Shown piece by piece: positions 6,388 to 11,463 of a DNA stretch of 11,463 nucleotides. A program made the position numbers and the translations under genes. The stretch's first letter is position 1, and each line of letters starts with the position of its first letter. A model generated the notes under the pieces. The model saw only the letters and a list, made by a program, of their open reading frames with translations, searched no databases and was not told the origin of the DNA. This DNA comes from Acidimicrobiales bacterium (GTDB lineage: Bacteria; Actinomycetota; Acidimicrobiia; Acidimicrobiales; JANYDT01), in contig JANYHQ010000326.1 in the NCBI GenBank assembly GCA_025358985.1, positions 1-11,463 of the forward strand, in the 5' to 3' direction.

Positions 6388-7413
6388 ATGCGCGTCGCTG
6401 TCGTTCATCAGTTCGGGAAACCACTCGTCATCGAGGATCGCCCCACCCCCACGCCAGGCCCAGGACAGGTAGTGGTGCGTCTGGAGGCCAGCGGGCTGTG
6501 TCATACCGACATCCATGCTGCAAACGGGGATTGGCCGGTGAAACCGACGCCTCCGTTTGTGCCCGGCCATGAGGGTGTTGGCATTTTTGAGAGCGTTGGA
6601 CCTGGCCTCCAACTGGTTGTCGGAGCACGGGTGGCCGTACCTTGGTTGCACACTGCGTGCGGTTCTTGCGAGTACTGCGTGTCGGGCTGGGAGACGCTCT
6701 GTCTTGCCCAGAAGAACACCGGATATGGAGTAGATGGTTGCTACGGCGACCATGTGCTGGCCGATGGCCACTATGTAGTGGAGGTGCCGGAGGGTGTCGA
6801 TCCGTTCGATGCTGCTCCGCTCACCTGTGCCGGTGTGACCACGTACAAAGCAGTGAAAGTGTCGGGCATGCGCCCTACGAACATCCTCGCTGTCTTCGGC
6901 GTCGGTGGCCTCGGCCATATGGCGATCCAGTACGCCCACATCGCCGGTGCTGAGGTCGTTGCCGTCGACGTGGATGACGCCAAACTCGAAATGGCCCGCA
7001 AACTCGGTGCCTCACATGTCGTCAACGCCGCCAAGGAAGACCCGATCGCTTTCATCCAACATCTTGGTGGGGCGCACCAAGCGATTGTGACCGCAGCCAG
7101 CCCCGAGCCATGCCGACAGGCGTACGAGAGTCTCCGCCGCAATGGCACGCTTGTTCTGGTTGGCCTTCCGGCAGCGAACCATCTCGACCTTCCGATCTTT
7201 CAGACGGTGCTCAACGGGATCACCGTCAAAGGATCAATTGTCGGTACCCGGCAGGACCTCCGCGAAGTGTTCGACCTTCACGCCCGTGGGCTCACGTGCG
7301 TCACCAGGGAGATTCGACCGCTTGACACGGTCAATGCGTCGATCGCCGATGTGTTGTCGGGAACTGTCGAAGGCCGCATCGTCTTCGATCCGACGCTCGT
7401 GTCGGCACGGTGA
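6388..7413 (+). CDS. adhP: zinc-dependent alcohol dehydrogenase, AdhP type
   Basis: A 341-residue medium-chain dehydrogenase that oxidises primary alcohols, or reduces aldehydes, with NAD(H) in the cytoplasm. Catalytic-zinc ligands are Cys38 (GLCHTDIH), His61-Glu62 (PGHEGVG) and Cys147 (LTCAGVTTYKA). The structural zinc site is CGSCEYCVSGWETLC with Cys91, 94, 97 and 105. The Rossmann loop is GVGGLG (171-176), and Asp194 at the end of the next strand indicates NAD rather than NADP. Length and motifs fit the AdhP branch (compare the family pattern GYxVDGGY; here GYGVDGCYGDH). ATG 6388 has GGAGG at 6375-6379. Its TGA overlaps the GTG start of the F420 reductase (GTGA), so the two are translationally coupled. 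Beside nifJ it probably serves fermentative NADH balance or aldehyde removal; the physiological substrate is not visible in the sequence. Confidence 0.95.
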   Translation: MRVAVVHQFGKPLVIEDRPTPTPGPGQVVVRLEASGLCHTDIHAANGDWPVKPTPPFVPGHEGVGIFESVGPGLQLVVGARVAVPWLHTACGSCEYCVSGWETLCLAQKNTGYGVDGCYGDHVLADGHYVVEVPEGVDPFDAAPLTCAGVTTYKAVKVSGMRPTNILAVFGVGGLGHMAIQYAHIAGAEVVAVDVDDAKLEMARKLGASHVVNAAKEDPIAFIQHLGGAHQAIVTAASPEPCRQAYESLRRNGTLVLVGLPAANHLDLPIFQTVLNGITVKGSIVGTRQDLREVFDLHARGLTCVTREIRPLDTVNASIADVLSGTVEGRIVFDPTLVSAR

Positions 7414-7796
7414 TATCAAAGTCTGCGTCAACGACGCGCCTCCCTCCGCGTTGGTTCATACGGCTGTTCTGGTTCGCCCACCGCTGTCTGTACCGATTGA
7501 CTTACGGGCGAATGGGTCTGTGGCGACCGAAGCCTGGCAGGTACGGCGTGGCGCGCCTCACCACGCTCGGACGACGCACTGGAGTCGAACGCAGCGTCAT
7601 GTTCGGCTACTTCGAGGACGGTCCGAACATCGTCACGATGGCCATGAACGGCTGGGGCCAAGGAGAGCCGGCATGGTGGCTGAACCTGCAAGCCAACCCG
7701 GACGCTCGGGTCGACCTCAAGGACGGGCTGCGCCCAGTGAGGGGACGGTCCCGCTCACGGCGAAGAGCGGGACCGGCTGTGGGCACGTTGGGGTGA
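7410..7796 (+). CDS. DDN-type F420-dependent nitroreductase/quinone reductase family protein, frameshifted near the C-terminus
   Basis: Residues 13-112 match the deazaflavin-dependent nitroreductase (DDN, PF04075-like) family: PRWFIRLFWFAHRCLYRLTYGRMGLWRPKPGRYGVARLTTLGRRTG, then YFEDGPNIVTMAMNGWGQGEPAWWLNLQANPDA and VDLKDGLRPVRGR. Members bind F420H2 and reduce quinones or nitro compounds, often at the membrane. After residue 112 the frame becomes Arg-rich nonsense and stops at 7796. The expected end (AHGEERDRLWARWGEIDRNLDAYAARR... VVILEPRT) is encoded one base out of phase from 7753 to 7875. Removing one base near 7740-7755, for example a C of the CCC at 7750-7752, gives a clean 154-residue protein. 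GTG 7410 overlaps the adhP stop. An F420 enzyme supports an actinobacterial host. Confidence 0.85.
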   Translation: MISKSASTTRLPPRWFIRLFWFAHRCLYRLTYGRMGLWRPKPGRYGVARLTTLGRRTGVERSVMFGYFEDGPNIVTMAMNGWGQGEPAWWLNLQANPDARVDLKDGLRPVRGRSRSRRRAGPAVGTLG

Positions 7797-7875
7797 GATC
7801 GACAGGAATCTCGACGCCTACGCTGCACGCCGCCAAGGGGAGACTGCCGTTGTGATCCTGGAACCGAGGACCTGA
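7753..7875 (+). pseudogene. out-of-frame C-terminal end of the F420-dependent reductase
   Basis: These 40 codons plus TGA read AHGEERDRLWARWGEIDR followed by NLDAYAARRQGETAVVILEPRT, the normal C-terminal helix and strand of DDN-type proteins. There is no start or ribosome site of its own. The codons look well preserved, with no further stops, so the frameshift is recent or a sequence error. Confidence 0.85.
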
Positions 7876-7922
7876 CTTGGTGTTGTGATCCGAATACCGC
7901 CATTCGCCGACCGAGGTAGAGC

Positions 7923-7938
7923 CCAACGGCCCTGTTGG
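7923..7938. repeat. inverted repeat 1 upstream of the BON-DUF2267 gene
   Basis: CCAAC (7923-7927) and GTTGG (7934-7938) flank a 6-base loop. First of three consecutive inverted repeats. Confidence 0.45.
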
Positions 7939-7943
7939 AAGAG

Positions 7944-7964
7944 CGACCCTGCGGTACAGGGTCG
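7944..7964. repeat. inverted repeat 2 upstream of the BON-DUF2267 gene
   Basis: CGACCCTG (7944-7951) and CAGGGTCG (7957-7964) form a perfect 8-bp stem with a 5-base loop CGGTA. It has no following T-run, so it is not a standard intrinsic terminator. It may be an operator or a leader RNA hairpin. Confidence 0.6.
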
Positions 7965-7974
7965 AGGTGGGCCA

Positions 7975-7988
7975 GGACTCCGAAGTCC
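7975..7988. repeat. inverted repeat 3 upstream of the BON-DUF2267 gene
   Basis: GGACT (7975-7979) and AGTCC (7984-7988) flank CCGA, ending 10 bases before the Shine-Dalgarno. The arms recall the GGGACT/AGTCCC arms of the mycobacterial DosR box, but the spacing is 4 instead of 2, so no regulator is assigned. Confidence 0.45.
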
Positions 7989-7997
7989 CGGTGGTCT

Positions 7998-8003
7998 GGG
8001 AGG
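7998..8003 (+). promoter_or_regulatory. Shine-Dalgarno of the BON-DUF2267 gene
   Basis: GGGAGG lies 6 bases before ATG 8010 and decides this start over an upstream in-frame extension from 7935, which would read through the inverted repeats. Confidence 0.8.
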
Positions 8004-8009
8004 AATGAG

Positions 8010-8795
8010 ATGATCGAGAAGGAGCTGCGCACGGTTGTTGTTGGCACCGTTACCGGTGTCCTCACTGTCACCACCATCAGACAGGTGGTTGATCACCCAG
8101 AGGGCGCCGACCTCGCCGATCACGTACGAACCAAGCTTGGACCACTAGTGAACGAGTTCGACCTTCCGCGCATCCACGTGATGGCGGAGGGAAGCGTGGT
8201 GCTTCTGCATGGCGATGTGGGAACAGTCGAGCAGGGCGAACGGATCGAGGACGAGGTGGCGCGACTGCCCGGGGTGAGCGTGGTCGAATCGCATCTGCAC
8301 GTCGGTCTGCTCCCCGGCGATTCTCGTCCGTCGGACGGCCAAACACTCGTGCCGCAATCGGACATGCTGGCGGCGCTGCTGGCCACCGCCGAGTCCATTG
8401 GCATCACCGGTGAGTCGGCGGCCACGGCCGTACGCGGAACGCTGAACGCCATAGTGAACCAGATCCCGCCCGACGAGCGGCTGCAGCTCGTGGGCCACTT
8501 CCCGAAAGACGTCCGAGCCTTCGTCGGCGCACGTCGTCTGATCGGTGAGAACGCAAAGCACTGGAAGACCGAACTGGCCCTCGACGCTGCAGCCGCTCTT
8601 CGCAGTGGGATCACGGTCGATGATGCGGAGGTGCTGGTGCCTGCGGTGATCGGCGTCGTGCGCCGATTCGTCCCGGAGGAGGACGCCGACGTCGAGGCGA
8701 CGCTCCATCGCCGCATCAAGGAACTATGGGACGTGTCAGTCGACCCGAATGTCGTGGACGCCGCCGAGGACGCCGTTGAGGGCCCCTTGGGCTGA
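8010..8795 (+). CDS. BON domain plus DUF2267 protein
   Basis: A 261-residue protein. Residues 1-28 are a mildly hydrophobic lead (LRTVVVGTVTGVLTVTTI) that may form a membrane anchor. Residues about 34-100 are a BON domain: DHVRTKLGPL, then IHVMAEGSVVLLHGDVGTVEQGERIEDEVARLPGVSVVESHLHV. BON domains bind phospholipid or act in osmotic-stress proteins. Residues about 118-245 are a DUF2267 domain: DMLAALLATAESIGITGESAATAVRGTLNAI, LVGHFPKDVRAFVG and GITVDDAEVLVPAVIGVVRRFV. DUF2267 is common in actinobacterial stress loci and has no known reaction. ATG 8010 is set by GGGAGG at 7998-8003. It stands 134 bases after the F420 reductase tail, behind three inverted repeats, so it probably has its own promoter or leader. 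The thioredoxin-nifJ genes start about 100 bases downstream. Confidence 0.85.
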   Translation: MIEKELRTVVVGTVTGVLTVTTIRQVVDHPEGADLADHVRTKLGPLVNEFDLPRIHVMAEGSVVLLHGDVGTVEQGERIEDEVARLPGVSVVESHLHVGLLPGDSRPSDGQTLVPQSDMLAALLATAESIGITGESAATAVRGTLNAIVNQIPPDERLQLVGHFPKDVRAFVGARRLIGENAKHWKTELALDAAAALRSGITVDDAEVLVPAVIGVVRRFVPEEDADVEATLHRRIKELWDVSVDPNVVDAAEDAVEGPLG

Positions 8796-8843
8796 CACGA
8801 GTCCTCGGGACCAGAGACCATGGGTTCCCGGGCCGTTCGGCTC

Positions 8844-8857
8844 TACTCCATGGAGTA
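8844..8857. repeat. 14-bp perfect palindrome before the thioredoxin-nifJ genes
   Basis: TACTCCATGGAGTA is a perfect palindrome in the 98-base gap between the BON-DUF2267 stop and the oxidoreductase stub. Its place upstream of an operon suits a dimeric regulator, but one palindrome of this size is about what chance gives in a window this long. Confidence 0.3.
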
Positions 8858-8893
8858 CCTCTCATGAAGGCTGGCAACCGAAAGGAAGTCATC

Positions 8894-8998
8894 ATGTCCA
8901 GACGCATTGTTATCCTCGGCGGTGGCACCGGCGGCACCCTCACTGCGGGTCGCCTACTGCGACACTCCGTTGCGCGCGACGCGTCCACCACCGTATGA
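8894..8998 (+). pseudogene. N-terminal stub of an NAD(P)/FAD-dependent oxidoreductase
   Basis: A 34-residue frame: SRRIVILGGGTGGTLTAGRL, then LRHSVARDASTTV and a stop. It matches only the start of sulfide:quinone-reductase-like flavoproteins: the first strand and GGGTGG dinucleotide-binding turn, up to the second strand. Some 350 residues are missing and nothing resembling them follows. ATG 8894 has AGGAAG 5 bases upstream; an in-frame ATG at 8864 would add 10 residues. Its TGA (8996-8998) overlaps ATG 8995 of the thioredoxin gene, which has no ribosome site of its own. The stub may therefore still be translated as a coupling leader for thioredoxin. Confidence 0.75.
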
Positions 8999-9438
8999 GT
9001 CCGAAAATGTCAATCGTTGCGTGCCCCCAATGCGGCAAAAAGAACCGCGTGCAAGACATCGAACACGGGCGGCCGAAATGCGGCCAGTGTCAAAGCAACC
9101 TTCCCTGGGTAGTGAACGCCGACGACGTGTCGTTCACCTCGGCGACCGACACGCGCCTTCTGACGCTTGTTGATCTATGGGCTCCATGGTGCGGGCCCTG
9201 CCGGCTGGTGGCACCCGTTCTCAGACAACTCGCCAGTGCCTACGCCGGCCGCCTAAAGGTAGTCAAGGTCAACGTCGACGAATCGCCCCAGCTGGCGTCG
9301 AAGTTCCAGGCGACAAGTATCCCGATGCTGCTGTTGCTGCACGAGGGCAACGTGCTCGACACCGTCGTCGGCGCGCAACCAGAACACGTACTCCGGCAAC
9401 GAATCGATTTCCTGTTGCCAACGATCGAAATGAACTGA
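8995..9438 (+). CDS. trxC: thioredoxin 2 (TrxC-type, with zinc ribbon)
   Basis: A 147-residue cytoplasmic thioredoxin that reduces protein disulfides. An N-terminal zinc ribbon has CPQC (Cys10, Cys13) and CGQC (Cys29, Cys32). The thioredoxin fold follows, with LVDLWAPWCGPCR (active site Cys66-Gly-Pro-Cys69) and the cis-proline at TSIP (Pro110), and ends with a helix. This is the arrangement of E. coli TrxC. The start is ATG 8995, overlapping the stop of the flavoprotein stub; ATG 9007 is the alternative (143 residues). Neither has a good Shine-Dalgarno, which favours coupling to the stub. Only one base separates its TGA from the nifJ ATG. Production together with NifJ suggests protection or repair of oxygen-sensitive NifJ, or redox tuning of the pathway; this is inference. 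Confidence 0.9.
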   Translation: MSPKMSIVACPQCGKKNRVQDIEHGRPKCGQCQSNLPWVVNADDVSFTSATDTRLLTLVDLWAPWCGPCRLVAPVLRQLASAYAGRLKVVKVNVDESPQLASKFQATSIPMLLLLHEGNVLDTVVGAQPEHVLRQRIDFLLPTIEMN

Positions 9439-9439
9439 C

Positions 9440-11463
9440 ATGAGCGAGACACTCGATGGTGGCGAAGCCGTTGCCCGAACTGCCTATCGGCTGTCCGAAG
9501 TGATTCCCATCTACCCCATCACGCCGGCGTCGGCCATGGCCGAGTGGTGTGACCAGTGGGCCGCCGAGGGTAGGCCGAACCTCTGGGGGATCATTCCGGA
9601 CGTGGTCGAGATGCAGTCGGAAGCGGGCGCTGCAGGAACTCTTCACGGCGCCACTACCCGGGGGGCGCTGGCTACCACGTTCACTGCGTCGCAGGGCCTG
9701 CTTCTGATGCTGCCGAACATGTTCAAACTGGCGGGCGAGCTCACCCCAGCGGTGATCCATGTGGCGGCCCGGGCCGTGGCCACGCATGCGCTGTCGATCT
9801 TTGGTGACCACAGCGACGTGATGGCCGTGCGTTCGGCGGGCTGGGCCATGCTGGCGGCCGGTTCGGTGCAGGAAGCAGCCGACTTTGCGGCGGTGGCGCA
9901 CGCCGCAACGTTGACCACTCGGGTCCCGTTCCTGCACTTCTTCGACGGGTTCCGAACCTCCCACGAAGTGGCCACCGTGGAGATTGCCTCCGACGACGAT
10001 CTCCGGGCGCTCGTCGATGACGATGCCATTGCGGCACTGCGATCGCGCGGCCTCGACCCGGACCATCCGACGTTGCGCGGCACTGCGCAAAACCCTGATG
10101 TGTTCTTCCAAGCGCGCGAGGCCATCAATCCGTTCATCGACGCCGTTCCGGCGGCGGTGCAGGCGGTGTTCGATCAGTTTGGCGAACTGACTGGTCGCCA
10201 CTATGAGATCGTTGGGTATACGGGAGCAGTAGACGCCGAACGGGTGATTGTCGTGATGGGCTCGGGCGTCGGCGCGATCTCTGAGGCCGTCGACGCGCTC
10301 ACGGCGTCCGGCGAGCGGGTGGGAGTGCTCCAAGTCCACCTGTATCGGCCATTCCCTGTGGATGCGTTCCTCGCCGCCCTACCAAGGACGGCGTTGCGTG
10401 TGGCGGTCCTCGACCGTACGAAGGAGCCCGGGGCGACCGGTGATCCACTCCTCCTCGATATCATCGGTGCACTTACGATGTCGGACGAGAGGCCCATGCC
10501 TCTGGTGATTGGCGGGCGATACGGTCTGGCGTCGAAAGAGTTCACACCGGCGATGGCCAAGGCCATCTACGACGAGCTCGCATCCTCAGCACCCAAGCGG
10601 CGCTTCACCGTCGGCATCACCGATGACGTGTCGCACACCAGCCTGGCAGTCGACGCGTCGTTCACCACCGACGACGCCGACCTTCGCGCCGTGTTCTTCG
10701 GCCTCGGATCTGACGGAACCGTGGGCGCCAACAAGTCCACCGCAAAGATCGTCGGCGAGGCGGGCGCAACGATGGCGCAGGGCTACTTCGTCTACGACTC
10801 GAAGAAGTCGGGTTCCATGACGGTGTCCCACCTCCGATTCTCCCGTCGACCGATTCGCTCCACCTATCTCATTACCGACGCGCACGTGGTGGCGTGCCAT
10901 CAGGTGGGCCTGCTTGATCGTGTCGATGTGCTGGCGATGGCGCGCCCAGGAGGCGTGTTCCTACTCAACAGCCCCTATGCCCCTGAGCGCACGTGGGACC
11001 GGCTTCCGGCCGATGTCCAGAGCCAGATCATCGACAAGAAGCTACGTGTACACATCATCGACGGCCACCGGGTGGCCAGCGAGGTCGGGCTGCCCGGGCT
11101 CATCAGCACCGTGATGCAGGCGGCTTTCTTCCTCCTGACCGATCTGCTGCCGCCTACGGTTGCGCTCGACGCCCTTCGAGCATCCATCCGAAAGGCATAC
11201 GCCTTGTTGGGACCCCGCATCGTCGAAGCGAACCTCGCCGCTGTCGACCTGGCGGCGGAGAGGCTCGTTGAGCTGGCCATACCCGACACCGTCTCCGGTC
11301 CAACTCGACGCCCCGCAGTGCCCGCCGACGCCACCGAGTTCGTCCAACGAGTCACTGCTCGGATCCTGGCTGGCGAGGGCGATCTCCTGCCCGTGAGCGC
11401 CATGCCGGTGGACGGGACCTTCCCCACCGGAACGGCCCGCGTGGAGAAGCGTCGGCTCGCCAC
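9440..11463 (+). CDS. nifJ: pyruvate:ferredoxin (flavodoxin) oxidoreductase, N-terminal part (cut by window end)
   Basis: The first 674 residues of a roughly 1,180-residue homodimeric-type PFOR. The enzyme converts pyruvate and CoA to acetyl-CoA and CO2 with thiamine diphosphate and Fe-S clusters, reducing ferredoxin or flavodoxin. Domain I holds IPIYPITPASAMAEW, EMQSEAGAAGTLHGA, TFTASQG and ARAVATHALSIFGDHSDVM. Thr28, Glu61 and Arg111 correspond to Thr31, Glu64 and Arg114 of the Desulfovibrio enzyme. Then come RHYEIVGYTGAVDAERVIVVMGSG (253-276), VLDRTKEPGATGDPLLLD (323-340), GGRYGLASKEFTPAM (358-372) and the gamma-type domain FFGLGSDGTVGANKSTAKIVGE (419-440). The frame reaches PVDGTFPTGTARVEKRRLA, just before the 2x[4Fe-4S] ferredoxin domain, and leaves the window open. 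ATG 9440 is one base after the thioredoxin stop. NifJ implies anoxic or micro-oxic pyruvate use. Confidence 0.95.
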   Translation, partial: MSETLDGGEAVARTAYRLSEVIPIYPITPASAMAEWCDQWAAEGRPNLWGIIPDVVEMQSEAGAAGTLHGATTRGALATTFTASQGLLLMLPNMFKLAGELTPAVIHVAARAVATHALSIFGDHSDVMAVRSAGWAMLAAGSVQEAADFAAVAHAATLTTRVPFLHFFDGFRTSHEVATVEIASDDDLRALVDDDAIAALRSRGLDPDHPTLRGTAQNPDVFFQAREAINPFIDAVPAAVQAVFDQFGELTGRHYEIVGYTGAVDAERVIVVMGSGVGAISEAVDALTASGERVGVLQVHLYRPFPVDAFLAALPRTALRVAVLDRTKEPGATGDPLLLDIIGALTMSDERPMPLVIGGRYGLASKEFTPAMAKAIYDELASSAPKRRFTVGITDDVSHTSLAVDASFTTDDADLRAVFFGLGSDGTVGANKSTAKIVGEAGATMAQGYFVYDSKKSGSMTVSHLRFSRRPIRSTYLITDAHVVACHQVGLLDRVDVLAMARPGGVFLLNSPYAPERTWDRLPADVQSQIIDKKLRVHIIDGHRVASEVGLPGLISTVMQAAFFLLTDLLPPTVALDALRASIRKAYALLGPRIVEANLAAVDLAAERLVELAIPDTVSGPTRRPAVPADATEFVQRVTARILAGEGDLLPVSAMPVDGTFPTGTARVEKRRLA

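Noticed and set aside
7142..7855. 237-codon frame on the plus strand across the adhP end and F420 reductase
   Set aside because: It runs out of phase through two recognisable genes and has low-complexity Arg/Ser-rich composition.
7944..7964. Intrinsic terminator after the F420 reductase
   Set aside because: The 8-bp stem is perfect but no T-run follows on either strand, so a regulatory role is preferred.
8804..8823. DosR-like hypoxia box before the thioredoxin-nifJ genes
   Set aside because: CTCGGGACC followed by AGAGACC matches the mycobacterial consensus at only about 12 of 20 places, and GGGACC is frequent elsewhere in the window, including inside genes.
9269..10339. Long open frame on the minus strand (356 codons)
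   Set aside because: It lies antisense to the 3' end of trxC and the start of nifJ, both clearly real. Its Arg/His-rich translation has no family features and is a high-GC shadow.
1..11463. Mobile element, CRISPR array or defence system
   Set aside because: No transposase, integrase, terminal repeats, repeat-spacer pattern or known defence gene was seen; the DUF4143 tail alone is not evidence of a mobile element.

Overview
The window looks like chromosomal DNA of a high-GC actinobacterium. Evidence: a GAF-ANTAR regulator, a DDN-type F420-dependent reductase, tandem DUF4389 membrane domains, frequent GTG starts, and many 4-bp ATGA/GTGA overlaps between genes. The mix of families would suit an uncultured Acidimicrobiia-like lineage, but the sequence alone does not fix the class. 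I see no tRNA, rRNA, CRISPR array, insertion sequence or phage gene.

Layout. (1) 29-1694, plus strand: a GAF-ANTAR RNA-binding regulator split by a frameshift at a run of six G; a small CxxC metal-binding (HMA-like) protein; and a C-terminal remnant of a DUF4143 ATPase. (2) 1687-3099, minus strand: a flavodoxin-fold protein followed by a CHAD (polyphosphate-binding) protein. (3) 3271-3675, plus strand: a small cupin. (4) 3760-6202, minus strand: a three-gene operon joined by 4-bp stop/start overlaps. It encodes a DUF4389 membrane protein, an SRPBCC-family protein that has lost its core, and a conserved protein of unknown function. (5) 6388-11463, plus strand: an AdhP-type zinc alcohol dehydrogenase, a frameshifted DDN-type F420-dependent reductase, a BON-DUF2267 protein, a 34-residue N-terminal stub of an FAD oxidoreductase, a zinc-ribbon thioredoxin (TrxC type), and the first 674 residues of pyruvate:ferredoxin/flavodoxin oxidoreductase (NifJ). 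NifJ runs off the window just before its ferredoxin domain.

Together the right half reads as a redox and low-oxygen energy module. NifJ would make acetyl-CoA and low-potential electrons from pyruvate, AdhP could handle aldehyde/alcohol and NADH balance, and thioredoxin, flavodoxin and the F420 enzyme could move or buffer electrons. BON-DUF2267, CHAD, cupin and DUF4389 proteins are typical companions in actinobacterial stress loci. This joint role is inference.

The most striking feature is the number of damaged or remodelled genes in 11.5 kb: two frameshifts, one in-frame core deletion, one 5' stub and one 3' stub. In two of these cases the damaged reading frame still has exact 4-bp overlaps with its neighbours, so translational coupling may have been kept after the protein was lost. 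Three consecutive short inverted repeats precede the BON-DUF2267 gene, and two more lie in the divergent region before adhP.
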